Below are positions 24,040 to 33,463 of a DNA stretch of 64,000 bases, one piece after another; positions within the stretch are counted from its first letter, which is position 1, and each line of letters starts with the position of its first letter. The position numbers were made by a program, and so were the translations under genes. Location of the stretch: NCBI RefSeq assembly GCF_900188115.1, contig NZ_FZNW01000008.1, forward strand, positions 162,809 through 226,808, read 5' to 3'. The stretch is from Haloechinothrix alba. Its GTDB lineage: Bacteria > Actinomycetota > Actinomycetes > Mycobacteriales > Pseudonocardiaceae. The notes under the pieces are model-generated. The model did not search any database and was not told the DNA's origin. It saw only the letters and a program-made list of their open reading frames with translations.

Positions 24040-26922
24040 TCAGCGGTTGTCGATGTAGTGCTCGAGTATCGCCGTCACGACCGGCCCCGAGGTCTGCGAC
24101 CCGAACCCACCGCCGCGCACGAAGGTGGACACGACGATCTCCGGCTCCTCGGCCGGTGCCACCGCACTGAACCAGGCGTGCGGCTCCCCGTTGGGTGAGG
24201 AGGGATCCTCCGCGGTTCCGGTCTTGGCCACGCTCGATATCGGCAGCTCGTTGAGCTGGCCTGCCGTACCTCGCTCCGCCGAGGCACGCATGCCCTCGAG
24301 TACCGGGTCGAGCTTGTCGGCGAAGGACAGCTCCCGGGGCTCTTCGGTCTCCAGCTCGGTGAAGGACTCGTTACCGAACGCGGCGGCCAGCTGAGGCGTC
24401 ACGATGTGTCCCGTCGCCAGCCCGGACGTCCACAGCGCGGAGTGCAGCGGGGTCACCGTCAGCGGCCCCTGCCCGATCCCCATCAACACGGTCGACCCGG
24501 TGTACCAGTTGCCACCGACCTGCTGGACCGAGTCCGGCGTTCCGAGGAACCCGGCGTTCTCCCCCGGCAGATCGATCCCGGTCGGCCTCCCGACACCCAG
24601 TTCCTCTGCCACCGTCGCGATCTTCTCCGGCCCCAGCTCGAGTGCCAGCTTGTAGAAGTACACGTTGTCCGACATGGCGATGGCATCGACGAGGTCGTGC
24701 GGCCCCATGGGGCGCCAGTTGTCGAACGTGTGCCCTCCGAGTGAGAAGCTGGCCCCGGTAGGCACCACTCGATCGGGTGGAACCGCGTCGTAGACGGCGT
24801 TGGCGGCGGCGACCACGATCTTGAACGTCGACCCGGGTGCCACGGGCACCTGTGACACGTGGTCGATCATCGGCAGGCCGGATCCGTCCATCTCCGAGGC
24901 CAGCTCGGCGTCGTTGATCGGCGGGACGTAGACGTTGTTGTCATAGGCGGGCACGCTCGCCTTGGCGAGTACCGCCCCGGTACGCGCGTCCATGGCGACC
25001 GCGCCACCGAGGTCCCCGCCGCTCTCCTCGATCGCGTCCGCCAGCGCTTCGTTGGCCACACGCTGCATCTCAGCGTCGAGGTGCAGCCGGAGATGCTCAC
25101 CGGGAACCGGGTCGGTTCGACCGGCAGCGGCAGCAGGCCGGCCGTCGGGCTCGACGTAGACACACTGCCAGCCGTCCGTCCCGCGCAGGATCGCGTCGTA
25201 CTGCTGCTCCAGCCCCGCCCGGCCGACCACCGAGCCGAGCGCCAGCGACGGTTGCCTGCTCATGTCGGCAGGCGTGCCCACGCCGACGAATCCCAGCGTC
25301 GGGCCCAGCACCGAACCGAGCGGGTAGTCCCTGCGCTGGGAGGGCATCACCAGTACGCCAGGCAGTTCGGACTCGGCGAGCCGGTCACCCACCTCCGGCC
25401 GCACGGTCGCGATCTCGACGTGCAGCTCGGACGACTCGGAGACCTGCTCGACCGCGTCCGCGAGCTCCCCGGCGGGCTCGTCGACGATGCCGGCCAGCCG
25501 CGCGATCGCGTCGCTGTCACCCTCCGGGAACAGGCCAGGAACCACGTGCACCTCGCTGCGCTCCTGGTTGGTGGCCAGCGGCTCGCCCGTGCGGTCCCGG
25601 ATGTCTCCTCGCTCGGCAGGCAGCCGGATGCACCGGGTCATCTGCTCCTCGCTCGTCTGGCGCAGCTCATCGCCGCGTGCAGACTGGACGTGCCAGGCGA
25701 ACCAGGACATCGCGGCGAGGGTCGCGCTGAGCAGCACGGCGCCGGTGCGTGCCCACCGCGGGTGTCGCCGCTTGGGCGGCGCGGGCGCCCACAGCGGCCG
25801 GTCCAAGCCGTCCCTGCGCGCGGCGAGTACCAGGCCGAGCGCGACGAAGTGCACCGTGGCGGTGGTGCCGCCGTAGCTGAACAGCGGGATCGGCAGTCCG
25901 GTGTGCGGCAGCAACGTCAGGTTCGCCGCGATCGACACGAACGCGTGCAGGCCGAACATCGCAGCGACGCCCGCGGCTATCAGCGCGGCCTCCGGGCTCC
26001 GTGTCATCCTGCTCGCCAGCGCCGCGCGCCACACGAGGACCAGGACCGCGGCGATCACCGCCACACCGGCCAGCAGGCCCCACGCGTGCACCACGCTGGC
26101 GAACGCGAGGTCGTGCTCGCTCTCCGGCACGTACGAGGCACGCAGGTCGAACAGCGGGTCACCCGCCCGCCCGAACAACCCCCCTGCGGCGATAGCGATC
26201 TCGGCCTGCAACGCGGCCCAGCCTGCACCACTGGCGTCCCGCGCACCCGACGCGAAGGACTCCAGCCGGTCGAGCTGGTACGGCCGCAACACCAGGAGGA
26301 CCAGGGGCAAGGACGCCAGGGCGATACCGAAGATCGGAAGGAGCGGCAGCAACGGCACGCGGGCGAGCACCACGGTGAACAGCACGAGCGAGGCGATGAC
26401 AGCGGCCGTGGACAGGTCGGGTTGCGTCGCCACCAGCCCGACGGGTACCGCGGCGAAGGCGAGGGCACTCCACAGCCGCCACCACGAGTAGCCACGCGCC
26501 AGCTGGTGCACAAGGAGCAACAGCACACCCAGCTTGGCGACCTCGGAGGGTTGCACGGAGATCACGCCGAGATCGAGCCACCGCTGGGCCCCCTTGACCT
26601 TGTCCCCCACGAGCGGGACCGCCAGCAGCATCAGCACAGCGGCCAGGTAGACGGCCCATGCCAGCCGTGACAGCGCCTGCACACGCAGCCGGGCGAGCAA
26701 CACCATCGCGACAAGGCCCGCGGCGCCGATCACACCGTGCCGCACGGCATGTTCGGCCATCCCGAGCGCGAGCAGGTTCAGCAGCCCCAACCCGACCAGC
26801 ACCGCAGCGGCGGCCACGATCCACGGGTCGATGACCCACCCGCCCGGATGCGTCGCCGCGGTCGACGGGCCGCTCAGCCGGCGCTTGTGCGCGCCACCGC
26901 GGCCGGGACTGCCGTTGCCCAT
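24040..26922 (-). CDS. Natural fusion of a RodA/FtsW polymerase and a class B penicillin-binding protein
   Basis: 960 residues. The first ~400 form a SEDS glycosyltransferase with about ten membrane helices; visible are GAQRWLDLGVISVQPSEVAK, PDLSTA and the loop GLPIPLFSYGG. After a helix near 420, the rest is a class B transpeptidase: dimerisation start LPAERGDIRDRTGEPLATNQ, active-site APGSTFK (serine near residue 698), SDN near 750 and KTGTAED near 900. The two activities that polymerise and cross-link peptidoglycan, normally in adjacent genes, are one chain here. ATG at 26922 follows AAAGGG and lies ten bases after the upstream stop. The topology requires the catalytic domain outside the membrane. 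No frameshift is seen. Confidence 0.92.
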   Translation of the reverse strand: MGNGSPGRGGAHKRRLSGPSTAATHPGGWVIDPWIVAAAAVLVGLGLLNLLALGMAEHAVRHGVIGAAGLVAMVLLARLRVQALSRLAWAVYLAAVLMLLAVPLVGDKVKGAQRWLDLGVISVQPSEVAKLGVLLLLVHQLARGYSWWRLWSALAFAAVPVGLVATQPDLSTAAVIASLVLFTVVLARVPLLPLLPIFGIALASLPLVLLVLRPYQLDRLESFASGARDASGAGWAALQAEIAIAAGGLFGRAGDPLFDLRASYVPESEHDLAFASVVHAWGLLAGVAVIAAVLVLVWRAALASRMTRSPEAALIAAGVAAMFGLHAFVSIAANLTLLPHTGLPIPLFSYGGTTATVHFVALGLVLAARRDGLDRPLWAPAPPKRRHPRWARTGAVLLSATLAAMSWFAWHVQSARGDELRQTSEEQMTRCIRLPAERGDIRDRTGEPLATNQERSEVHVVPGLFPEGDSDAIARLAGIVDEPAGELADAVEQVSESSELHVEIATVRPEVGDRLAESELPGVLVMPSQRRDYPLGSVLGPTLGFVGVGTPADMSRQPSLALGSVVGRAGLEQQYDAILRGTDGWQCVYVEPDGRPAAAAGRTDPVPGEHLRLHLDAEMQRVANEALADAIEESGGDLGGAVAMDARTGAVLAKASVPAYDNNVYVPPINDAELASEMDGSGLPMIDHVSQVPVAPGSTFKIVVAAANAVYDAVPPDRVVPTGASFSLGGHTFDNWRPMGPHDLVDAIAMSDNVYFYKLALELGPEKIATVAEELGVGRPTGIDLPGENAGFLGTPDSVQQVGGNWYTGSTVLMGIGQGPLTVTPLHSALWTSGLATGHIVTPQLAAAFGNESFTELETEEPRELSFADKLDPVLEGMRASAERGTAGQLNELPISSVAKTGTAEDPSSPNGEPHAWFSAVAPAEEPEIVVSTFVRGGGFGSQTSGPVVTAILEHYIDNR

Positions 26923-26932
26923 GAGCGCCCTT

Positions 26933-28288
26933 TCAGCACGTGCCACCATCGGCGGGAATCTCGAGCGGCTGCGACGACACCCGCACCGGCTCCTGCGTCA
27001 CAGCCATCACCGCGAGCGAGGACGACTCCGGCAGCTCCGGCCTGCTGATGCCGTACACCTGGCCCCACCCGGACTGCGCCGTGACCGCCATACCGGGCTG
27101 TTCCTCGACCGAGTCGCTGCAGCGGTCGACCACGTGCAGGGACCATTCCACGGCACGGTTCGTGCCCTCCCGATCCATGTGCACGTCCACCCGGAGCGGG
27201 CACGCCTGCCCCGGCTCACAGGTTTCTTCCAGGAGTTCCACGGCGACCTCGGTGATGGGATCCGCCTCCTCCGGAGCCAGCAGCTCGACGTCACGTGGCG
27301 TCCGCGCCGCCCCTTCCCCCCGGTCGCCGGATCCTTGCGCGCCAGAAGTCTCGCCGTCCGGCTCCGCGTCGCCTGCGTCCTCCTGCCCGCCCGGTTCCTG
27401 CGTCACAGGGGCGAGCTGGCGCTGCGGCTCGTCCGAGGACATCAGCGCGCCCCAGCCCCGCTGAATGTCCGACACCACGTTGGGCAGGCCCCACAAGCTG
27501 CCCGCGGCCACGAGCCCGGCGACGAGACCGAACACGAGTAGCCACCGTAGCCGCGCGACCGGTTTGCTGTGCCACGCGCGCCGCCGCGATCTGCGCCAGC
27601 CCCGCAGCCGCAGGTCGGCGCCGTGTGTCTCGCTCCTCGACCAGGATGCGGCTCCACTCTGGTCCTTTTCGGACTGTTCATCGTCCAGCTCGGGTTCGCG
27701 CCCAGCTATCGCTCCCGCCAGCGAGGCGAGCTCCGCGCGCAGGATGTCGATCCGGTCATCCGGTACATCGCGCAACAACCGCGTCGCCGCCTGACGCACA
27801 TGCTCGGCGAGAGCACCCACATCGTCGCCGAGCTCGTCGAGACCCTGTACGAGCAGGTCCGCTTCGTCCCGCTGGCGCACACCGTCCCGCCGCGCGCTGG
27901 CGGCGAGCTTGCGCACCAGACCGGCCACGTGGTGGGTCACGGATCGTCCGTGCCCGACCTCGCCCGGCTCCTGCCCGTCCGGTTCGCCCTGCTGCTCGGT
28001 ATCGACTCCGTCGCCGGTCGCGATGACGACGCTTCCCGACCCGGTGAGCAACACCCGGCGATCGGTGAAACCGGCCGGGTAGCGGCCGCCGCGTCGCAAG
28101 GCCTCCAACTCGACGGCGAGATCCCGGGCGAGCAGGCCAGCTTGCGCCGGGGTCAACGTCGCCACCGCGAGCAGCCTACTGAGGGCCGTGCCGGCGTGTT
28201 CGGCTCGCTCCACACCGGCTTCCGACTCGTGCGAGCTCTGCTGCGTAGCCTCCGGTTCCTGCGGTTCGGTGGAGCTGGACTCTGGCAT
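26933..28288 (-). CDS. Single-pass membrane protein of unknown function, partner of the RodA-PBP fusion
   Basis: 451 residues. The cytoplasmic part (1-260) contains LSRLLAVATLTPAQAGLLAR, ALRRGGRYPAGFTDRRVLLT and SGSVVIATGD, a pattern like the middle of a degenerate serine/threonine kinase-like lobe. A basic stretch and one membrane helix (LRWLLVFGLVAGLVAAGSLW, about residue 265-285) follow. Then comes an outside region of about 150 residues with five cysteines, ending in GGTC. ATG at 28288 has GAGGGG seven bases upstream. The stop is ten bases before the fusion gene, so the two are cotranscribed and probably work together on wall synthesis. The kinase resemblance is a weak visual match; no catalytic residues are seen. 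Confidence 0.75.
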   Translation of the reverse strand: MPESSSTEPQEPEATQQSSHESEAGVERAEHAGTALSRLLAVATLTPAQAGLLARDLAVELEALRRGGRYPAGFTDRRVLLTGSGSVVIATGDGVDTEQQGEPDGQEPGEVGHGRSVTHHVAGLVRKLAASARRDGVRQRDEADLLVQGLDELGDDVGALAEHVRQAATRLLRDVPDDRIDILRAELASLAGAIAGREPELDDEQSEKDQSGAASWSRSETHGADLRLRGWRRSRRRAWHSKPVARLRWLLVFGLVAGLVAAGSLWGLPNVVSDIQRGWGALMSSDEPQRQLAPVTQEPGGQEDAGDAEPDGETSGAQGSGDRGEGAARTPRDVELLAPEEADPITEVAVELLEETCEPGQACPLRVDVHMDREGTNRAVEWSLHVVDRCSDSVEEQPGMAVTAQSGWGQVYGISRPELPESSSLAVMAVTQEPVRVSSQPLEIPADGGTC

Positions 28289-28652
28289 GGACAACCCCTC
28301 ACGACGCCGGACTCGTTGATTCATTATTTCGAGTTAGGGCGCGTAAGCACAGGGCTGTCCGTGTGTCTGCCAAACTGTTACCTGTGCACTTCGTGCACAT
28401 CCGGGAATCCCGCACCACACCTGGGTCCACTTCGGTGGAACGCCACCGTGCGACACGCTCGGATTACCGAGTGTCGCGCGCCGGAATTCTTACTCCTGTA
28501 TCAAGGCCACGCACCACATCCGGCCGCAGGGCACCGGGCGCGACCCGCGGTCGCTCGGCGCGGACAGCACACGGGGTGCCGTTGCTTTCCGGTAACGACG
28601 AAGCCGTGTACGCTGTATCGCACACCCGTTCGATTCCCGGAGGTGAGTGCCG
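28289..28652. other. Divergent intergenic region with two palindromes
   Basis: 364 bases without a credible gene. It includes an AT-rich stretch near 28310-28335 (upstream of the membrane-protein gene), a 17-base palindrome TGTGCAC-TTC-GTGCACA (28383-28399), and an imperfect hairpin GCGACAC...TGTCGC (about 28450-28476, one bulged base). The palindromes are candidate operators for either gene. They do not match the LexA box known in actinobacteria. Confidence 0.5.
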
Positions 28653-29279
28653 GTGACCGTGCCGATCCAGGCATCGATTCTCGACCAGGCAGACGAGATC
28701 GGGCTCGGAACACTCGGCCCCGTCGAACGCACACAGTTGGGCGATCGCGCCTGGGTCGACCTGCTGCCGAACTGGGTCGCCTGCGCGCAGGAGCTGTTCG
28801 AGTTCCTGTACCGGGCGGTTCCCTGGCACGCCGAGCGTAGGCGCATGTACGACTCGATGATCGATGTTCCCCGGCTACTCGCCTTCTACGACGAGCACGA
28901 CCCGATGCCGCATCCCGCCCTGGAACGGGCCCGGGCTCAGCTGACCACCCACTACGCGCGCGACCTCGGCGAGCCACTGTGCACCGCGGGCCTGTGCCTC
29001 TACCGCGACGGCGGCGACAGTGTCGCCTGGCACGGCGACACCATCGGCAGGGGCGCGCGGGAGGACACGGTCGTCGCGATCGTCGCGCTCGGCGCGCAAC
29101 GCCCCTTCCTGCTGCGCCCACGCGGCGGCGGCAGGAGCCTGCGTTACTCCATCGGACACGGCGACCTGCTGGTGATGGGCGGTTCCTGCCAGCGGACGTG
29201 GGAGCACGCGGTCCCGAAGACGAGCAAGCGCGTCGGTCCCCGCATCAGCATCCAGTTCCGGCCACGAGATGTCCGCTGA
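28653..29279 (+). CDS. alkB: AlkB-type 2-oxoglutarate/Fe(II) dioxygenase
   Basis: 208 residues. Repairs alkylated bases (1-methyladenine, 3-methylcytosine) by oxidative demethylation, or acts on RNA. Seen: the fold start YDSMIDVPRLLAFYDEHDP, iron ligands in VAWHGDTIGRG (HxD) and WEHAVPK (distal His), and the 2-oxoglutarate arginines in GPRISIQFRPR. GTG at 28653 is favoured: GGAGG (28639-28643) is nine bases away, while GTG at 28647 would be too close. It ends just before or overlapping the pseudouridine synthase frame. Monomeric and cytosolic; secure. Confidence 0.92.
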   Translation: MTVPIQASILDQADEIGLGTLGPVERTQLGDRAWVDLLPNWVACAQELFEFLYRAVPWHAERRRMYDSMIDVPRLLAFYDEHDPMPHPALERARAQLTTHYARDLGEPLCTAGLCLYRDGGDSVAWHGDTIGRGAREDTVVAIVALGAQRPFLLRPRGGGRSLRYSIGHGDLLVMGGSCQRTWEHAVPKTSKRVGPRISIQFRPRDVR

Positions 29280-29376
29280 CCAGGGCTGCGGCCACGCTCC
29301 CGAGGTACTCGCGGCGTCACAACCCGACCGATCCGCTGGGGATCGCTCCGCACACCGGATGCGCTATCCTGCCCGC

Positions 29377-30321
29377 GTGCCGCACGGAGCAGTCGAACCG
29401 CCGCCGACGCCGGACGGGATCCGGCCGGCGCGGTTGCGGCTTCCAGCCACCGGACGGTGGCGGACTCTGCGGGAGTACCTTCTCGACCGCTTTCCCGCGG
29501 AAGGGCCGCAGCGTGTCGATGCGCTCTTTGCCGAGCAACGGCTCGTCGACCGCGCCGGTCCCGTAGCGCGGGAGGCCCCGTTCGTACCCGGTGCCACGCT
29601 CTGGTGCTACCGGGAACCGCCGAGCGAGGTCCCGGTGCCGTTCGAGGTTTCGATCGTGCATCGCGACGACCGCGTGCTCGTCGCCGACAAGCCGCATTTC
29701 CTGGCCACGACGCCACGAGGATCGCACGTACTCGAGACGGCGCTGGTCCGGTTGCGCCGCGAGCTGGACCTTCCGGAACTGACGCCCGCGCACCGGCTGG
29801 ACCGGACGGCCGCAGGCCTGGTCCTGTTCGTGCTCCGGCCGGAGCTGCGTGGCGCCTACCAGAAGCTCTTCCAGCACGGGCTGGTGCACAAGACCTACGA
29901 GGCGGTCGCTGGGTACCCACCCTCGGCGGCATTGCCCCGGACCCTCCGAAGCCGCATCGTCAAGCAGCACGGCGATCATCGGGCCCGCGAGGTGGACGGG
30001 CCTGCCAACAGCAGCACCCGGGTCGACCTGCTCGAGCACCGTGACGGCCTCGGTCGCTACGGGCTCGTGCCCGCGACGGGTCGAACCCACCAGCTGCGCG
30101 TCCATATGGGCAGCCTCGGCGTACCGATCCTCGGAGACGAGCTGTACCCGCGCCCCACAGGCAAGGCGCCCGACGACTTCAGCAGGCCACTACAGCTGCT
30201 TGCCCGTGGACTGGCGTTCACCGACCCCGTGAGCGGTGAACCGCGCCGGTTCGTCAGCGATCGTTCGTTGCAGGCATGGACGGCGTACGCGGAGTGGACG
30301 CGCTCACCCGCGAACCGGTGA
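29377..30321 (+). CDS. RluA-family pseudouridine synthase
   Basis: 314 residues. Isomerises uridine to pseudouridine in rRNA or tRNA. The catalytic motif is AHRLDRTAAGLVLFVL (Asp of HRLD); also IVHRDDRVLVADKPHFLATTPR and RTHQLRVHMGSLGVPILGDELY. The N-terminal part (GRWRTLREYLLDRFP) replaces an S4 domain. GTG at 29377 is chosen because it lies six bases after TATCCT, a -10-like hexamer (29365-29370), which would make a leaderless message. ATG at 29359 or ATG at 29269 (overlapping alkB by 11 bases) are alternatives. The target nucleoside cannot be read from sequence. Confidence 0.88.
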   Translation: MPHGAVEPPPTPDGIRPARLRLPATGRWRTLREYLLDRFPAEGPQRVDALFAEQRLVDRAGPVAREAPFVPGATLWCYREPPSEVPVPFEVSIVHRDDRVLVADKPHFLATTPRGSHVLETALVRLRRELDLPELTPAHRLDRTAAGLVLFVLRPELRGAYQKLFQHGLVHKTYEAVAGYPPSAALPRTLRSRIVKQHGDHRAREVDGPANSSTRVDLLEHRDGLGRYGLVPATGRTHQLRVHMGSLGVPILGDELYPRPTGKAPDDFSRPLQLLARGLAFTDPVSGEPRRFVSDRSLQAWTAYAEWTRSPANR

Positions 30322-30457
30322 GCAGCTCGAGCACCGCACCGTCATGGCAGACGAGCTGCACGGCGATCACGCCGGGAGAGACGTTGATGACACGCCTGAT
30401 GCGGCGGAACCCGAGTAGCACGTTCGCCTGGTGCCGGGGGCAGTAAACGGTGAACAT
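30254..30457 (-). CDS. Small CxxH-containing protein downstream of the BTAD regulator
   Basis: 67 residues beginning MFTVYCPRHQANVLLGFRR, then VINVSPGVIAVQLVCHDG, then a polar tail. CPRH and VCHDG give four possible zinc ligands. GTG at 30460 or ATG at 30457 both follow AAAGGGG at fair spacing. It lies 75 bases downstream of the broken BTAD regulator on the same strand, and its tail overlaps the convergent pseudouridine synthase gene by 68 bases. Small proteins starting with this YCPRH...VLLG pattern are frequent in actinomycetes and have no known role. Confidence 0.65.
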   Translation of the reverse strand: MFTVYCPRHQANVLLGFRRIRRVINVSPGVIAVQLVCHDGAVLELLTGSRVSASTPRTPSMPATNDR

Positions 30458-30531
30458 CACGGTGAATCCCCTTTCTCCGGGAGCACTCACCACTGTGTGC
30501 CGCACCGCTGATGGTGTGCTGACGATCGCCG

Positions 30532-33376
30532 CTACATCGCCACCCGGTAGGCGCTGCTGTCGCCGAGCGGCCGTTTCACCCGACCGGCGATGCCCTCGAT
30601 ATCGGCTGCCCATGCCCGGACACGCTCACGCGCATCCCCGGCCATCAGGGCCTCCGGCTCCCCGAGACCGGCCTCCACACGGTCCACCTCCGGGATCTCG
30701 CCGTGCGGGCGCGGCGCCCCGGCACGCTCCCGTAGCTCCCGGGCTGCCGCAAGCAGCGTGGCGACCTTCTCCGTCTCGTAGACCGTCAGGGCAAGACCCT
30801 CGAGAGCGAGCGCGACCGCGCGACGGTCCCTGGTGCGTGCCGCATCGTGCAGGGACCGCATGTGCCAGGAGTACGCGGTGCCGGTGTCCCCGCCTGTCAC
30901 GCTGGCGAGCCCGATGGCCGCGCAGGTGAAGGCACTACCGGCATGCGAGCTGATCCCCCGGTAGTGCCGCAGCGCGGCCTCGTGGTGCACCAGGGCGTCG
31001 TGTGCGTGACCCGCACGCCGCAGCACCAACCCCAGCCCGTTGTTGGCGTAGGCCACCGTGTTCGGCTTACCCAGCTGACGCCCCAGGTCACGAGCGTTCC
31101 GCAGGAACCGGAGGGCGGCATCGAGCTCCTCGCTCAGGCCGAGCAGGTTGCCGATCTTGACAACCTGGTACGCGTGGACGTCGCGCATGCCGAGCTCCTC
31201 GGCGATACCCGCCATGTCCTCGCGCGCCGCGCGAGCCCGCTGGTAGGAGCCCTCCATCTCGTCGAGCCCGGCCAGCAGGTCGAGTGCCTGCAGCTCGCCC
31301 CACCGGTCCCCTGCCGAGACGAACCCCGCCCTTGCGGTCTCCGCGTGGTGCCGCGCGCGCCGGGTACTGCCGTTTCGCGACGCGTCGATACCCGAGGTGA
31401 GCCGTGCGGCTGCGATGTACCACTCGTCATCGAGCTGCTCGGCCACCGTGTTGATGCGCGCGAGGAGGTGACCGCCCCGTTCGGGCTCGCCGCGCTGGAA
31501 CACGTGATCTGCGGTGAGCAGTGCGATCAGCCTCAGACCACTGTCCCAGTCCCGTGTCGGCGTCGACGAGAGCACCGCGAGGCAGCGTCGCAGTGCCTGC
31601 TCGGCGTCGACGTCGGTGAGCGCGAGGGCGTCCCGCCACGCCGACGCGGTCCACCGGCCGGGCGAGGTCGCCGCCACGGACCCCGTCCGGCGCGAGGGCG
31701 TGCGCCGCGTCGAGACCCCAGGAGCCTTCGATCAGCGACAGCCTGGCCAGTAGGTCGCGCTCCTGCTCGCCGAGCAGCCTCCAGCTGCGCTCGATCGTCT
31801 CGATCAGCGTGGACCCACTTCCGTGCTGCAGGAAGTCCTGGTCCGCCCGCAGGTGCGCGGCCAGGTCCGACAGCGTCAGACCGCCGAGCAGCCCTGCGGC
31901 GACCTCCATCGCGAGCGGGATGCCGTCGGTGCGGCGCACGATCGCGGCGACCTCGCCGAACGCGGCCTCGGACAACGCCTCGGCGTCGAGTCCGGCTCTG
32001 GTGCAGAACAACGCTACGGACTCGGCCGCGAGGTAGTCCTTCCGCGCGGCCTCGACCGGGGGCAACGCCAGCGGCTCCAGCCGCAGGACGGCCTCACCGG
32101 CGAGCCCCAGCAGCACACGGGTCGTGACGACCAGGCGTAGCTCGGGGCACGCCGCCAGCAGGTAACCGGCCAGCTCGGCGACCTCGGCCACGACGTGTTC
32201 CCCGCCGTCCAGCACGAGGACCATCTCGCGCGAGCCGATCCGGTCACGCAACCTCTCGACGGCACCCCGCCGGCTGTCCGTGGTCAGCCGCTCGTCACTG
32301 CCGAGGTTGGCTCCTTGCCTGTCACGGAACGTCCGGAGGACGGTGTCGGCGATCGTCGCCGAGTCGTTGGGGCAGTCGATCGTGCCCGCCACCGAGCCGA
32401 GGTCGGTGAACCACACCCCCTCCGCGGGCTCGGTGAGCCGGGTGAGCGTGTGCACCACGAGCCGGGTCTTACCGATGCCGCCCGGCCCGGTCACGGTCAC
32501 CAGGCGCTCCCTGGCCAGCAGGTCCTGCAGGTGTTGCCGTTGCGGCCCGCGACCGATGAACTCCGTCGACTCGGCAGGCAACCAGCCGGCGGGCCCGTGG
32601 CCGGTATCCGCTACCGGTGCGACCTGGTCGTGCTGGGCGAACACGTCCGCGTGCGCCGACTCCAGCTCGGCACCGGGGTCGATGCCGAGCTCGTCGCGCA
32701 GCAGCCGCCGACCAGCGCGGTACACCTGCAGTGCTTCCACCTGCCTGGCTTGCCTGGCGAGCGCCCGCATCAGCAGGGCACGCAGCGACTCCCGCAGCGG
32801 GTGTTCGGCGAGCACCTTCGCCAGCTCATCCGGCAGTCCCGGCCGCCCGCCAACGGCCAGCCACGCCGTGGCATGCATCTCCACCGCGTTGAGCCACAGA
32901 GCCCGGTAACGGTCGGCGGCTGCCGCCGCGAACGGGTAGTCGCGGTGTTCGGGCAGCGGCTCGCCACCCCACAGCGCCAGCGCCTGCTCGAGCAGCGCGT
33001 AGGCCCGCGCCGGATGGTTGGCTTCCAGCGCACCGCGCGCCCTGGCCACGAGCCCGGCGAACCGGTCCGCGTCCACGGTGTCCTCGTCGGCCGAGATACG
33101 GTAGCCGCCGTCGCGCGCCTCGAGTAGCCTGCGCCCCCGCTCCGCGTCGGCGGGCGCCAGTGCGCGACGCAGGCTCGAGACCTTCGCCTGCAGGGCGTTG
33201 CGAGCCTTGCTCGGCGCCGCGTCACCCCACAGATCCTCGATGATGCGGTCGGCCGGCACGAGCCTGCCCCCGTTGACGAGCAGGTAGGCAAGCAAGACAC
33301 GCTGCTTCGCACCGGGAATGTCGAGCTCGGTGGATCCGTCCCAGACTGCCAGCCGGCCGAGCACCTCGAACCGCAT
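30532..33376 (-). pseudogene. BTAD (SARP/AfsR-type) NB-ARC regulator broken by frameshift and internal loss
   Basis: The first frame (33376 down to 31427) has an OmpR-like DNA-binding start MRFEVLGRLAVWDGSTELDI, the BTAD block ending LRDELGIDPGAELESAHADV, then an NB-ARC ATPase with GPGGIGKTRLVV and VLVLDGG. It keeps sense up to SWGLDAAHALAPDGV near 31690, after which the frame turns into an arginine-rich shadow. A second frame (GTG 31677 down to 30532) starts with WRDALALTDVDAEQALRRCL and is a normal TPR region. The C-terminal winged-helix part between NB-ARC and TPR, about 60-100 residues, is missing. So the gene has lost a segment and shifted frame. Two separate polypeptides could still be made. 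SARP regulators switch on secondary-metabolite or stress genes; none is adjacent. Confidence 0.75.
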
Positions 33377-33463
33377 AGTGGCAGGCTACTCTCGCCCACC
33401 GACAACCGCGCGCGATTTTCCGGCGGCAGGACGCGGGCCGGTACCGCGCGGCCTGCCGCCCGG

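Noticed and set aside
24859..26670. A 603-codon plus-strand open frame opposite the RodA-PBP fusion
   Set aside because: It is the antisense shadow of a clear membrane/PBP gene; its product is arginine/glutamine-rich with no family pattern.
28383..28399. LexA box in front of alkB
   Set aside because: The palindrome TGTGCAC-TTC-GTGCACA lacks the GAAC/GTTC halves of the actinobacterial SOS box.
30254..33376. BTAD regulator as two intact genes
   Set aside because: The C-terminal frame starts inside what should be the continuous protein, and overlaps the other frame by 250 bases; a broken gene fits better.
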